Shown here: one piece after another, positions 7,516 to 15,320 of the stretch
Position numbering within the stretch: the stretch's first letter is position 1
Layout: the number at the start of each line of letters is the position of its first letter
From: Nocardioides sp. YR527
GTDB lineage: Bacteria > Actinomycetota > Actinomycetes > Propionibacteriales > Nocardioidaceae
Direction of reading: 5' to 3'
NCBI RefSeq assembly: GCF_900101045.1
Contig: NZ_FNFN01000006.1
Span: 124,001-188,000 of the forward strand
DNA length: 64,000 bases
The notes under the pieces: generated by a model
The model's input: the letters and a program-made list of their open reading frames with translations, nothing else
Databases searched by the model: none
What the model was told of the DNA's origin: nothing
Translations under genes and position numbers: made by a program

Positions 7516-9012
7516 TCAGGCGGGAACCTCGGTCGCGGCAGGCTCGACCACCGAATGGCGAGTGATCTCGAAGTCAGCCGGGTCGAAGCGGCTGATCCGG
7601 CGGACCAGCTCGCCGGTGGACCGCGGCCAGGAGAAGCTGTTGCGGCCGTTGGCGTCGATGAAGTAGCTGTGGCAGGACGCGCCGCTGTAGGCGGTGCCGG
7701 CGAGTGCGGCCTGTACGTCCTCGACGTACGCGGCCTGGGCCCGCGGACTGACGTCGAGATTCGCCCAGCCCTGGGCGCGGGCGGTCGTGATGGCCTCGGT
7801 GATCATCGCCACCTGTGACTCGGCGACGGCGAAGGCAGAGCCGTGACCGGTGCCGAGACTCGGGCCGAGCACCACGAACGCGTTCGGGAAGCCGGTGACC
7901 GAGGTGCCCTGGTAGGCCTCGGGGGAGCCGGCCCAGTGCTCTGCGAGCGTGCGGCCGTCGGAGCCACGGATCAGGTCGGCGACCGGCATGTCGAGGATGT
8001 GGAAGCCGGTGCCGAGGATGATCGCGTCGACCTCCGCCGCGCTTCCGTCGGAGCCGATCACGCGCGCGCCCTCGACCCGCTCGACGCCGGTGGCGTGCAC
8101 CTCGACGTTGGGCTTCGTCAGCGACTGGAGGTAGCTGTTCGAGAACAGGATCCGCTTGCAGCCGAGCAGGTAGTCGGGCGTCAGCTTCGCCCGTAGCTCC
8201 CTGTCCCGGACCGCGGCGCGCAGATAGGCGCGGCCGACCTGCTGCAGGCCCCGCATCAGTGGCTGCGGGCGACGGAAGGCGATGCCGACGGCCTCCATGG
8301 CGGCGTACTCGACCGCACCGAGCGCCTTCTCGAAGAAGGGCACGTTGTGCTTGACCCACTTCTCCGCGTCCGGCACCGGATGGTCGACCTTGGGCAGCAC
8401 CCAGTGGGCGGTGCGCTGGAAGAGGTGCAGGCCGGCGACCTGCTTCTGGACCTCGGGTACGAACTGGACCGCCGACGCCCCGGTGCCGATCACGGCCACC
8501 CGCTTGCCATCGAGGTCGAGGTCGTGGTTCCACCGGGCCGAGTGCCAGACCTCGCCGGGGAAGTCGGCAAGGCCGGGCAGGTCCGGGATCTTCGGCTCGT
8601 TCCAGGGGCCGGCGGCCGCGACGAGGAAGCGCGTGGTGACCTCGCCGTCGCTCGTGTCGAGCAGCCACGTCGCGCTCTCCGCCTCCCAGGCCGCGCCTCG
8701 GACCTCGACCCCGAACCGGGTGATGTCCTCGAGGCCGCGCTCCCGGGCCACGCCGTCGATGTAGGCGAGGATCTCCGGCTGGTTGCCGTAGACCCGCGAC
8801 CAGTCGCTGTTGGGCGCGAACGAGAACGAGTAGAGGTTGGACGGTACGTCGCAGGCGCACCCCGGATAGGTGTTGGCCCGCCAGGTGCCACCGTAGGTGT
8901 CGGCCTTCTCGAGGATGACGACGTCCTCGACGCCCGCCTCGCGCAGCTTGATCGCGGCCGCGATGCCGGAGATGCCGGCGCCGATGACGACGACCTCATG
9001 ATGGTTGCTCAT
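7516..9012 (-). CDS. Flavin-containing / Baeyer-Villiger-type monooxygenase
   Basis: 498 residues. FAD Rossmann motif VVVIGAGISGIAAAIKLREAGV at the start, second NADPH-binding motif VAVIGTGASAVQFVPEV, and between them FPGEVWHSARWNHD, which fits the Baeyer-Villiger signature FxGxxxHxxxW. A ketone-to-ester (or lactone) monooxygenase is therefore likely; substrate unknown. ATG at 9012 overlaps the stop of the upstream patatin-like gene by four bases (ATGA), so the two are coupled. A lipase next to such an enzyme suggests hydrolysis of the ester it makes (inference). Probably repressed by the TetR protein at 10007. Confidence 0.9.
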   Translation of the reverse strand: MSNHHEVVVIGAGISGIAAAIKLREAGVEDVVILEKADTYGGTWRANTYPGCACDVPSNLYSFSFAPNSDWSRVYGNQPEILAYIDGVARERGLEDITRFGVEVRGAAWEAESATWLLDTSDGEVTTRFLVAAAGPWNEPKIPDLPGLADFPGEVWHSARWNHDLDLDGKRVAVIGTGASAVQFVPEVQKQVAGLHLFQRTAHWVLPKVDHPVPDAEKWVKHNVPFFEKALGAVEYAAMEAVGIAFRRPQPLMRGLQQVGRAYLRAAVRDRELRAKLTPDYLLGCKRILFSNSYLQSLTKPNVEVHATGVERVEGARVIGSDGSAAEVDAIILGTGFHILDMPVADLIRGSDGRTLAEHWAGSPEAYQGTSVTGFPNAFVVLGPSLGTGHGSAFAVAESQVAMITEAITTARAQGWANLDVSPRAQAAYVEDVQAALAGTAYSGASCHSYFIDANGRNSFSWPRSTGELVRRISRFDPADFEITRHSVVEPAATEVPA

Positions 9013-9947
9013 GCGATTGCTCCTTCGAGTGCGGCCGCGACGCGGCCGGGGAGGTGTCGGCGGGCTGCGGCGAGGGTGGCCTCGCGGCGGCCGAGATCCA
9101 TGAAGTTGGGGCCCATCGCGGCCAGCTCCGCAGGCCCGGGCTCGACCCGGACGACGCGGATGCCGGCGTCCCGGAGCCGCGCGACCTCGCGGTCGAGCAC
9201 GGCGGTCATCTGGGAGCGCAGCAGGCGCTCGATCCGGTCGAGGCCACGGGCGGGAACCCCGCCCTCGGTGGTCATCGGGGCGACCACGACGACCTCGTCG
9301 ACCGCCTGGCCGAGGAGGAGGTCGGCCGAGACGGAGGAGACCGCACCGCCGTCTACGTAGCGGCGGCCCGCGATCTCGACCGGCGGGAACCAGCCGGGGA
9401 TCGCCCAGGAAGCCGCGCTCGCCGCGCCCAGGGTGGCCGAGGGGGCGTCCGCGGAGCCGAACGCCACCCGGGTGCCGGTGGCCGCGTCCGCCGCGACCAG
9501 CCAGGTCGCGGGGTGGTCGACCCAGCCGTCGGGTCCGGCCAGCGCGTCGCCGTACGCCCGCAGCCAGGTGGCGTCGCCGCGGCCGCGGGGGAGCAGGCCG
9601 GCCAGTGCGCTGTAGGGCGAGCGGCGGGAGAGGCCGGGACGTACCAGACCGAGCGCGGGCAGCGAGGGTGCCGGCACCGGTGGCGCCGCGCCGGGATGGA
9701 CGGCGACGTGGGCCGCCAGGACCGGGTCGGCGCCCGGTGCCTCGTCGAGCGCGTCGAGGAGGTGCTGCGGCGTACGGCCGGACCCGAGGGCCGCGACGAT
9801 CTCCGAGCCCGCGGAGGTGCCGACGAGGACATCGGCCGTGCGGACGTCCCAGTCCAGCGCTTCCTCCAGGACGCGGAGGGCCACGGCCGTCCAGGCGAAG
9901 CCGAGAGTGCCGCCGCAGCCGATGGCGAGTGCGCGTCGTCGAGCCAT
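9009..9947 (-). CDS. Patatin-like phospholipase / esterase
   Basis: 312 residues. Patatin fold signs: an oxyanion-hole glycine run GCGGTLGFAW near the N-terminus, nucleophile elbow VGTSAGS (G-x-S-x-G, Ser about residue 46), and the catalytic Asp in YVDGGAVSS, giving the Ser-Asp dyad. No signal peptide, so cytoplasmic. First gene of a two-gene operon with the monooxygenase. The ATG at 9947 follows TAGTAT by six bases and lacks a Shine-Dalgarno, so the mRNA is probably leaderless. Confidence 0.9.
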   Translation of the reverse strand: MARRRALAIGCGGTLGFAWTAVALRVLEEALDWDVRTADVLVGTSAGSEIVAALGSGRTPQHLLDALDEAPGADPVLAAHVAVHPGAAPPVPAPSLPALGLVRPGLSRRSPYSALAGLLPRGRGDATWLRAYGDALAGPDGWVDHPATWLVAADAATGTRVAFGSADAPSATLGAASAASWAIPGWFPPVEIAGRRYVDGGAVSSVSADLLLGQAVDEVVVVAPMTTEGGVPARGLDRIERLLRSQMTAVLDREVARLRDAGIRVVRVEPGPAELAAMGPNFMDLGRREATLAAARRHLPGRVAAALEGAIA

Positions 9948-9953
9948 ATTCGG

Positions 9954-9999
9954 ATACTAACGGTATTTGAATACCGGCGGTAGCCCGAACTGGTAAGAT
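9954..9999. promoter_or_regulatory. Divergent promoter pair with perfect palindromic operator
   Basis: Minus-strand TAGTAT (9954-9959) serves the patatin gene and plus-strand TAAGAT (9994-9999) the TetR gene; both sit six to seven bases before their start codons. Between them CGGTATTTGAATACCG (9961-9976) is a perfect inverted repeat with 7-bp arms and a 2-bp centre. A TetR dimer bound there would cover both promoters, so autoregulation and repression of the patatin-monooxygenase operon are expected (inference). Confidence 0.65.
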
Positions 10000-10006
10000 C
10001 TGGCCC

Positions 10007-10609
10007 GTGGGCCGGATCACGCGCAAGGAGTCGCACGCGCAGACGCGCGAGCGGCTCGTCGCGACCGCGCACCGGCTGTTCATCTCGGACGGCTACAACG
10101 TGACCTCGCTCGACAAGGTCGCCACCACGGCGGGCTTCTCGAAGGGCGCGGTCTACTCGAACTTCTCCACCAAGCACGAGCTCGGTCTCGCCGTGCTCGA
10201 CGTGATCCACCGGGAGCGGGCAGAGTCCCTGGCCGACGCCGTCAGCGGCGTCGACACCGTCGAGGGCCGGATCGACGCCTTCGCGGCGTGGGCCGAGGCC
10301 AACATCGGCGACGTCGGCTGGACCGCGCTCGAGGTCGAGTTCGCGACCAGCACCCGCCGCGTCCCGGGGGTGAGTCAGCAGCTCGCCGGCCGGCGCCGTG
10401 AGCTCACCGCGGCCATCGCCGGGCTCATCGAGCAGCAGGCCGCCGACCTCGGCCTGAGCCTCGCCTCACCGGCCGAGGACGCCGCTGTCCAGCTGCTCTC
10501 CCTCGGCATCGGGCTCGGCGTCCAGCGTGCGTTCGACCCCGATCTCTCGGTCACCAGCCTGGTCGACCTGCTGCGGTCGCTCCTGGAGAGCGCGACGCCT
10601 GCGTCGTAG
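10007..10609 (+). CDS. TetR-family transcriptional regulator
   Basis: 200 residues, GTG start. The HTH spans roughly residues 14-60 (TRERLVATAHRLFISDGYNVTSLDKVATTAGFSKGAVYSNFSTKHEL), with the classic Y-S-N-F step; the C-terminal ligand domain is not assignable. Divergent from the patatin-monooxygenase operon across a 59-base gap that holds a perfect 7-bp-arm palindrome, the likely operator. Convergent with the MFS gene, 10 bases apart. Confidence 0.92.
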   Translation: MGRITRKESHAQTRERLVATAHRLFISDGYNVTSLDKVATTAGFSKGAVYSNFSTKHELGLAVLDVIHRERAESLADAVSGVDTVEGRIDAFAAWAEANIGDVGWTALEVEFATSTRRVPGVSQQLAGRRRELTAAIAGLIEQQAADLGLSLASPAEDAAVQLLSLGIGLGVQRAFDPDLSVTSLVDLLRSLLESATPAS

Positions 10610-10619
10610 TGCGCGAGAC

Positions 10620-11864
10620 CTAGTGGGCCGGGGCGCCGTTGCGCTCCGGGGCCGGGAAGGAGACCCGGTTCAGGTGGCGTACGGCGGGGCTCAGCAGCGT
10701 GGCGAGGGAGATCACCACGTAGGCGATGCCGGCGATCGCGAGCATGTTCTCGATCCCGTACGCAGCGGCCAGCGGCCCCATGGCCAGCTGTCCGACGGGG
10801 ATGGCGATGTAGGTGCCGAGCTGGTCGTAGGAAGACGCTCGGGAGAGCAGATCGGCGGGGACGTTCTCCTGCATCGACAGCTGCCAGCCGAGGCTGAAGA
10901 CCTGGATCCCGGCACCGGAGAGGGCGGCTGCGGGGAGGAGTACGGCGAGCTCGGTGGAGAAGCCGAGAGCGGCGATCGGCAGCCCGAACAGGGCCATGCC
11001 GATCATGCCGTAGAACAGCGGCCGTTCGAGCCGGACCTTCATCAGTACGAGGGTCGCGGCGAGCACGCCGATCCCCTGGAAGGTCAGGATCAGGCCCCAG
11101 CCGCCGGCGCCCAGCGCCGAGCCCTCGGCCCGCTGCGGGCCGAGCGTGAGCAGCCCGCCCTCGTAGAGCGCGTTGAGCATGGTCGCGGCGCCGACGCAGA
11201 GCCACAGCCAGCTCGTCGAGCGGAAGTAGTCCCACCCCGTGCGCAGATCGCCGATGAGTGAGGCCTTGCCGACCGCGCCGCTGAGCTTGACCGGCAGCAA
11301 CAGCAGCGCCGCGATGATCCAGGTGGCGGCGTCGAGCGCGAGCGCCCAGCCCGCGCCGACGGTGAGGACGAGCAGGCCGGCGGTGCCGGGACCGGCGACC
11401 GCGACGACCGCCCGGGTCAGCGACAACAGCACGTTGGCTTCCTGCAGCATGGTGCGAGGCACCACGAGCGGGATGATCCCCTGCTGGGCGGGCAGGCCGG
11501 CGGCGGAGACGATGCCGTTGAGCGCGGAGAGTGCGATCAGGTGCCACAGCTCGGCGACACCGGTGATGACGAGGACGGCCACGACAGCCTGGCTCAGCCC
11601 CGAGACCAGGTTGGAGGCGAACAGGATCCGGGCTCGGCCCATCCGGTCGGCGAGCACGCCGCCGATGAGCATGAAGATGATCATCGGGATGGTGCGGGCG
11701 GCAAGGACGGCGCCGATCGCGATCGGCGCGTCACTGACCTCCATGACCGCGAAGGCCAGGGCGACGGGCGCCATGAAGTTGCCCACCAGATTGATCGATC
11801 GAGAAGCGAAGAACCAGCGGAAGTGGGGTTCGTGAAGTGGGGCTGTCGCCGAGATCCGAGCCAT
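10620..11864 (-). CDS. MFS transporter (drug/siderophore-exporter type)
   Basis: 414 residues with about 12 hydrophobic segments in two halves. The loop after segment two carries the MFS motif A variant GGVLADRMGRARIL; the opening PHFRWFFASRSINLVGNFMAPVALAFAVMEV resembles the MFS_3/EntS group. Substrate unknown. A TATTCT box seven bases before ATG 11864 suggests a leaderless mRNA from the AT-rich gap at 11865-11919. Confidence 0.9.
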   Translation of the reverse strand: MARISATAPLHEPHFRWFFASRSINLVGNFMAPVALAFAVMEVSDAPIAIGAVLAARTIPMIIFMLIGGVLADRMGRARILFASNLVSGLSQAVVAVLVITGVAELWHLIALSALNGIVSAAGLPAQQGIIPLVVPRTMLQEANVLLSLTRAVVAVAGPGTAGLLVLTVGAGWALALDAATWIIAALLLLPVKLSGAVGKASLIGDLRTGWDYFRSTSWLWLCVGAATMLNALYEGGLLTLGPQRAEGSALGAGGWGLILTFQGIGVLAATLVLMKVRLERPLFYGMIGMALFGLPIAALGFSTELAVLLPAAALSGAGIQVFSLGWQLSMQENVPADLLSRASSYDQLGTYIAIPVGQLAMGPLAAAYGIENMLAIAGIAYVVISLATLLSPAVRHLNRVSFPAPERNGAPAH

Positions 11865-11871
11865 TCGAGAG

Positions 11872-11877
11872 AGAATA
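11872..11877 (-). promoter_or_regulatory. Candidate -10 box of the MFS gene
   Basis: Minus-strand TATTCT seven bases before the ATG at 11864, within an unusually AT-rich 55-base gap. Confidence 0.4.
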
Positions 11878-11919
11878 GACCGTCGGGTTATTTCTATCTG
11901 CCGAAAATTCCCAATTCTG

Positions 11920-12495
11920 TCACGAGACCGTTACACCGGCCGAGCGCATCTCCTCGATGGCGGCCGAGGTGCTCGCCGGAGCCACGCCGGCGGCCAGGTC
12001 GGCGAGCAGCGTGGTGCGGAGACCGGCGGCTCGGGCGTCGAGCGCGGTGGCACGTACGCAGTAGTCGGTCGCCAGCCCGCACACGTCGACCTCCTCCACA
12101 CCGTGGGCCCGGAGCCAGTCGATCAGGGTGGCGCCGCCGGTGGCCGCGCCCTCGAAGCCGGAGTAGGCGGCTGCGTACTCACCCTTGCGGAAGATCTCGT
12201 CGAAGGTGACCGGGTCGAGGTTGGGGTGGAAGGCCTCGCCGTCGGTGCCGACGATGCAGTGCGCCGGCCAGGAGTCGACGTAGTCCGGTGGGTTGCCGAA
12301 GTGGTCGCCCGGGTCGATGTGGTGGTCCTTGGTCGCCACGACCAGCCCGTACGTCTGCTCCGGCTCCTTGCTCGCCGCCCGCTCCCGCAGCAGCTGACCG
12401 ATGTCGTAGGCCACCCGGGCCCCGCCGTCGACCGGCAGGGACCCGCCCTCGCAGAAGTCGTTCTGTACGTCGACCACGATCAGTGCACGCGTCAT
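11920..12495 (-). CDS. pncA: Nicotinamidase (isochorismatase-like hydrolase)
   Basis: 191 residues. The catalytic triad of nicotinamidases is visible: Asp9 in IVVDVQNDF, Lys in FRKGEYAAAYSGF and Cys in GLATDYCVRAT, with metal-site residues in KDHHIDPGDHF and the PAHCIVGTDG segment. It hydrolyses nicotinamide to nicotinate for NAD salvage. The nicotinate phosphoribosyltransferase gene lies just upstream on the same strand (21 bases from its stop to this ATG), so the two steps are encoded side by side. Close pyrazinamidase/PncA match by motif; assignment fairly sure. Confidence 0.9.
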   Translation of the reverse strand: MTRALIVVDVQNDFCEGGSLPVDGGARVAYDIGQLLRERAASKEPEQTYGLVVATKDHHIDPGDHFGNPPDYVDSWPAHCIVGTDGEAFHPNLDPVTFDEIFRKGEYAAAYSGFEGAATGGATLIDWLRAHGVEEVDVCGLATDYCVRATALDARAAGLRTTLLADLAAGVAPASTSAAIEEMRSAGVTVS

Positions 12496-12502
12496 GGTCG
12501 TC

Positions 12503-12508
12503 AGCCTA
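12503..12508 (-). promoter_or_regulatory. Candidate -10 box of pncA
   Basis: Minus-strand TAGGCT seven bases before ATG 12495; suggests pncA can also start its own leaderless mRNA within the pncB-pncA pair. Confidence 0.4.
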
Positions 12509-12516
12509 GACCGGCT

Positions 12517-13827
12517 CTACTGGAAGAGCGTGGGGATCGCGGGGTCGCCCTTCAGGAGCGAGTGGGCGATGACCGGGAGCTCGGCGACCGAGGCCCGGTG
12601 GCGGTCGCGCGCGGCGTCGAGGGGCTCGCGGCCTACGACCTCGCCCTTGTGGACCAGCTGGGTCAGGAGCGGACGGTCGTTGCCGTCGCCCTCGGGTGCG
12701 GTGCCGATGCCGATCACCTCGGCGTCCGCCGTGTCTATTCCTGTGGCCTTGCGGTTGCGGCGGCGCAGGGCGTACTTCCGGCCGCCGATCGACGCCTTGG
12801 AGGCGCTCTTCTTGGCGACCGGCTCCAGGTCGCCGGAGGCGCCCTCGCGGGCGACCAGCTTGTACACGAACCCGGCGGTCGGGTGGCCGGAGCCGGTGAC
12901 CAGCTGGGTACCGACGCCGTAGCCGTCGACCGGGGCGGCCGCGAGGCCGGCGATGGCGTACTCGTCCAGGTCGCTGGTGACGATGATCTTCGTCTCGGTC
13001 GCGCCGAGGTCGTCCAGCTGGCGGCGTACGTCATGGGCGAGGAGCCCCAGGTCACCGGAGTCGATCCGCACCGCACCGAGCTCGGGACCGGCGATCTCGA
13101 CGGCCTTGGCCACCGCCTCGGCGATGTCGTAGGTGTCCACCAGCAGCGTGGTGCCCCGTCCGAGGGAGGCGACCTGGGCCTGGAAGGCCTGCTCCTCGGT
13201 GTCGTGCAGGAGGGTGAAGGCGTGTGCGGAGGTGCCGGTCGTGGGCACGCCGAAGCGGGCGCGGGCGGCGAGGTTGGAGGTGGCGGTGAAGCCGGCGACG
13301 TAGGCCGCTCGGGCGGCGGCGATCGCGGCCGCCTCGTGGGTGCGACGCGAGCCCATCTCGATACACGGGCGCTCACCGGCCGCCATCGTCATCCGGGAGG
13401 CCGCGGTGGCGATGGCCGAGTCGTGGTTGTAGATCGAGAGGAGCACCGTCTCCAGGACGACCGCCTCGGCGAAGCTGGCCTCCACCACGAGCAGGGGCGA
13501 CTGCGGGAAGAAGGTCTCGCCCTCGGCGTACCCCCAGATGTCGCCGGTGAAGCGGTAACCGGCCAACCACTCCAGGGTCGGGCCGTCGACGACGCCCTCC
13601 AGGATCGCCAGCTGCTCGGAGTCGAAGTGGAAGGCTTCGAGGGCGTCGAGCGCCCGGCCGACGCCGGCCACCACGCCGTAGCGCCGCCCGCCGGCCAGGC
13701 GCCGGGGGAACAGCTCGAAGACGGCACGGCGCTCCGCGGTGCCCGCCTTCAGGGCGGCCTGGAGCATGGTCAGCTCGTAGTGATCTGTCAGGAGCGCGGT
13801 CGAGTCCGCTGTCGAGTCCACGGGCAC
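12517..13827 (-). CDS. pncB: Nicotinate phosphoribosyltransferase
   Basis: 436 residues, full length. Family landmarks: LLTDHYELTMLQAAL at the start, FRRLAGGRRYGVVAG, MGSRRTHEAAAIAAARAAYVAGFTATSNLAARARFGVPTTGTSAHAF (phosphate and nicotinate binding), and VRIDSGDLGLLAHDVR with the acidic PRPP-site residues. Forms nicotinate mononucleotide from nicotinate and PRPP, ATP-assisted. GTG start at 13827. Divergent from clpS, the same arrangement as pncB1-clpS in Mycobacterium tuberculosis. Confidence 0.93.
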   Translation of the reverse strand: MPVDSTADSTALLTDHYELTMLQAALKAGTAERRAVFELFPRRLAGGRRYGVVAGVGRALDALEAFHFDSEQLAILEGVVDGPTLEWLAGYRFTGDIWGYAEGETFFPQSPLLVVEASFAEAVVLETVLLSIYNHDSAIATAASRMTMAAGERPCIEMGSRRTHEAAAIAAARAAYVAGFTATSNLAARARFGVPTTGTSAHAFTLLHDTEEQAFQAQVASLGRGTTLLVDTYDIAEAVAKAVEIAGPELGAVRIDSGDLGLLAHDVRRQLDDLGATETKIIVTSDLDEYAIAGLAAAPVDGYGVGTQLVTGSGHPTAGFVYKLVAREGASGDLEPVAKKSASKASIGGRKYALRRRNRKATGIDTADAEVIGIGTAPEGDGNDRPLLTQLVHKGEVVGREPLDAARDRHRASVAELPVIAHSLLKGDPAIPTLFQ

Positions 13828-13847
13828 ATCGTGGCACGATGGACCGC

Positions 13848-13934
13848 ATGAGCGAGCGCAAGCGAGCGACCATCAAGGTCCTCATGTCGCCGGGTCCGTA
13901 CTCTTGCGCCTGCGCTACGGAGGCGGCGACATGA
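13848..13934 (+). other. Possible 28-codon upstream reading frame before clpS
   Basis: ATG at 13848 opens a frame that ends in TGA (13932-13934) overlapping the clpS ATG by four bases (ATGA). It starts with a GCGAGCG-CAA-GCGAGCG direct repeat and contains a Cys-Ala-Cys near its end. No Shine-Dalgarno is visible before it, so translation is doubtful. Confidence 0.2.
13899..13904 (+). promoter_or_regulatory. Candidate -10 box of clpS
   Basis: TACTCT 26 bases before the clpS ATG; with GGAGG at 13919-13923 as the Shine-Dalgarno this would give a short leader. Confidence 0.3.
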
Positions 13935-14224
13935 GCGCGCCAAGCCCCGTGGAGCTCGACGAGCCCGAGGTCGACGACCTCGTAGCGCCCGCGACCCCGT
14001 GGGTGACCATCGTCTGGAACGACCCGGTCAACCTGATGTCGTACGTCACCTTCGTCTTCCAGAAGTACTTCGGCTACTCCAAGAAGAAGTCGGAGAAGCT
14101 GATGATGGAGGTGCACAACGACGGCAAGTCGGCGGTCTCCGCGGGCAGTCGCGAGGAGATGGAGCGCGACGTTCAGGCGATGCACGAATACGGGCTGTGG
14201 GCGACCCTGGAGAAGCAGGATTGA
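13931..14224 (+). CDS. clpS: ATP-dependent Clp protease adaptor ClpS
   Basis: 97 residues. After an acidic, disordered N-terminal tail comes the ClpS core: WVTIVWNDPVNLMSYVTFVFQKYFGYSKKKSEKLMMEVHNDGKSAV. The NDP(V)N and H-x-(N/D)-G motifs for N-degron binding and the ClpC/ClpA contact are present. It delivers N-end-rule substrates to the Clp chaperone. ATG at 13931 has GGAGG eight bases upstream. Its stop overlaps the next ATG (TGATG), coupling it to the DUF2017 gene. Confidence 0.95.
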   Translation: MSAPSPVELDEPEVDDLVAPATPWVTIVWNDPVNLMSYVTFVFQKYFGYSKKKSEKLMMEVHNDGKSAVSAGSREEMERDVQAMHEYGLWATLEKQD

Positions 14225-14814
14225 TGGGCGGGTTCAGCTACCACCGCCGCAGCAAGCAGATCATCGCGACCTTCTCCGGGTTCGAGGCCGACCTGCTCCG
14301 TTCGCTGGCCTCGCAGCTCGTCGAGCTGTTGCGCAACGAGGTCGCCGCCCCGGCCGAGAGCGATGACCCCCTCGAGGCGCTGCTCGACTTCTCGGGACCG
14401 ACGACCGAGCCCGAGGACCCGGTGCTGAAGCGGCTCTTCCCCTCCGCCTACGGCAACGACGAGGAGGCCGCCGGGGAGTTTCGGCGGTTCACCGAGGGCG
14501 GGCTGCGCGACGGCAAGGCGCGGGCCGCATCCACGATCATCGACTCCCTCGAGGAGGCCGGGCTCCCGCCCGAGCTCGACGAGGACGGGCTGGTCATCGA
14601 CGTCGAGCTCCCGATCCCCGACGCCGAGGCGTGGATGCGCTCCTTCACCGACATCCGGCTCGCGCTCGCGACCCGCCTCGGGGTCGAGGAGGGCGACGAG
14701 GACTTCTGGGACTCGCTGCCCGACGACGACCCCGCCGGCCAGGTCTACGGGATCTACCAGTGGGTCGGGATCCTGCAGGAGACCATGGTCGAGGCGCTGT
14801 GGGCGGCGTCCTGA
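14224..14814 (+). CDS. DUF2017 domain protein
   Basis: 196 residues, acidic and helical, full-length DUF2017 family (DLLRSLASQLVELL near the start; DPVLKRLFPSAYGND; LPIPDAEAWMRSFTDIRLALATRLG; YQWVGILQETMVEAL at the end). Function unknown; almost always directly downstream of clpS in actinobacteria (Rv1332 next to clpS in M. tuberculosis), so a Clp-linked role is plausible. One-base stop-start overlap with clpS. Confidence 0.9.
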   Translation: MGGFSYHRRSKQIIATFSGFEADLLRSLASQLVELLRNEVAAPAESDDPLEALLDFSGPTTEPEDPVLKRLFPSAYGNDEEAAGEFRRFTEGGLRDGKARAASTIIDSLEEAGLPPELDEDGLVIDVELPIPDAEAWMRSFTDIRLALATRLGVEEGDEDFWDSLPDDDPAGQVYGIYQWVGILQETMVEALWAAS

Positions 14815-14824
14815 CCGACGCGCC

Positions 14825-15247
14825 CTAGCGTCCGGCCGTACGACCGTCCAGCAGGGTGACCAGGATGCGAGTGAGCGTCGCCCGGTCCTCCTCCGGCAGG
14901 GGCCGCAGGAGCTCGTCGGCGGCCTGCTGACGGGCATCCTCGATCAGCCGTCCCAGGCGTACGCCCTCCTCGGTCGCGACCACGCAGACCGCCCGGCGGT
15001 CGGCCGGATCGGGCCGGCGTGCGACCAGGCCGTGGCCCTCGAGGCCGTCGACGACCTCGGTGGCCGACCTCGGGACGATGCGGAGTCGCTCGGCGAGGGC
15101 CGAGAGCCGTATCGGCTCGTCGGCGGCGAGCACGATCCGCAGGGCTCGGCTCTGCGAGGGGGTGATCCCCCAACGGGCGGTCGCCTCGCCGAAGCGGCGG
15201 CGAAGGGTGCGTGCTGCCGCCATCAGCAGGTCGGCGGTCTCGTCCAC
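14825..15247 (-). CDS. MarR-family transcriptional regulator
   Basis: 140 residues. Winged-helix core: ATARWGITPSQSRALRIVLAADEPIRLSALAERLRIVPRSATEVVDGLEGHGLVARRPDPADRRAVCVVATEEG. I chose GTG 15247, seven bases after a minus-strand TAGGGT, rather than a frame opening 141 bases further back inside the divergent ABC gene. It diverges from the ABC exporter at 15321 and very likely controls it. It breaks up a gene block that is contiguous in mycobacteria, so it may be part of an inserted pair. Confidence 0.88.
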   Translation of the reverse strand: MDETADLLMAAARTLRRRFGEATARWGITPSQSRALRIVLAADEPIRLSALAERLRIVPRSATEVVDGLEGHGLVARRPDPADRRAVCVVATEEGVRLGRLIEDARQQAADELLRPLPEEDRATLTRILVTLLDGRTAGR

Positions 15248-15254
15248 AGGAATA

Positions 15255-15308
15255 ACCCTAACCCATCGTGCGTTAGCCTCATTGTGAGTCAACCTCAGTA
15301 AATAGGAT
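15255..15308. promoter_or_regulatory. Divergent MarR / ABC exporter promoter with inverted repeat
   Basis: Minus-strand TAGGGT (15255-15260) serves the MarR gene and plus-strand TAGGAT (15303-15308), with TTGTGA at 15282-15287, may serve the ABC gene. CTAAC-N9-GTTAG (15258-15276) overlaps the MarR -10 box and is the best operator candidate. A TGAGG step repeats further toward the ABC promoter on the minus strand. Confidence 0.45.
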
Positions 15309-15320
15309 CGAGGTGTTCGG

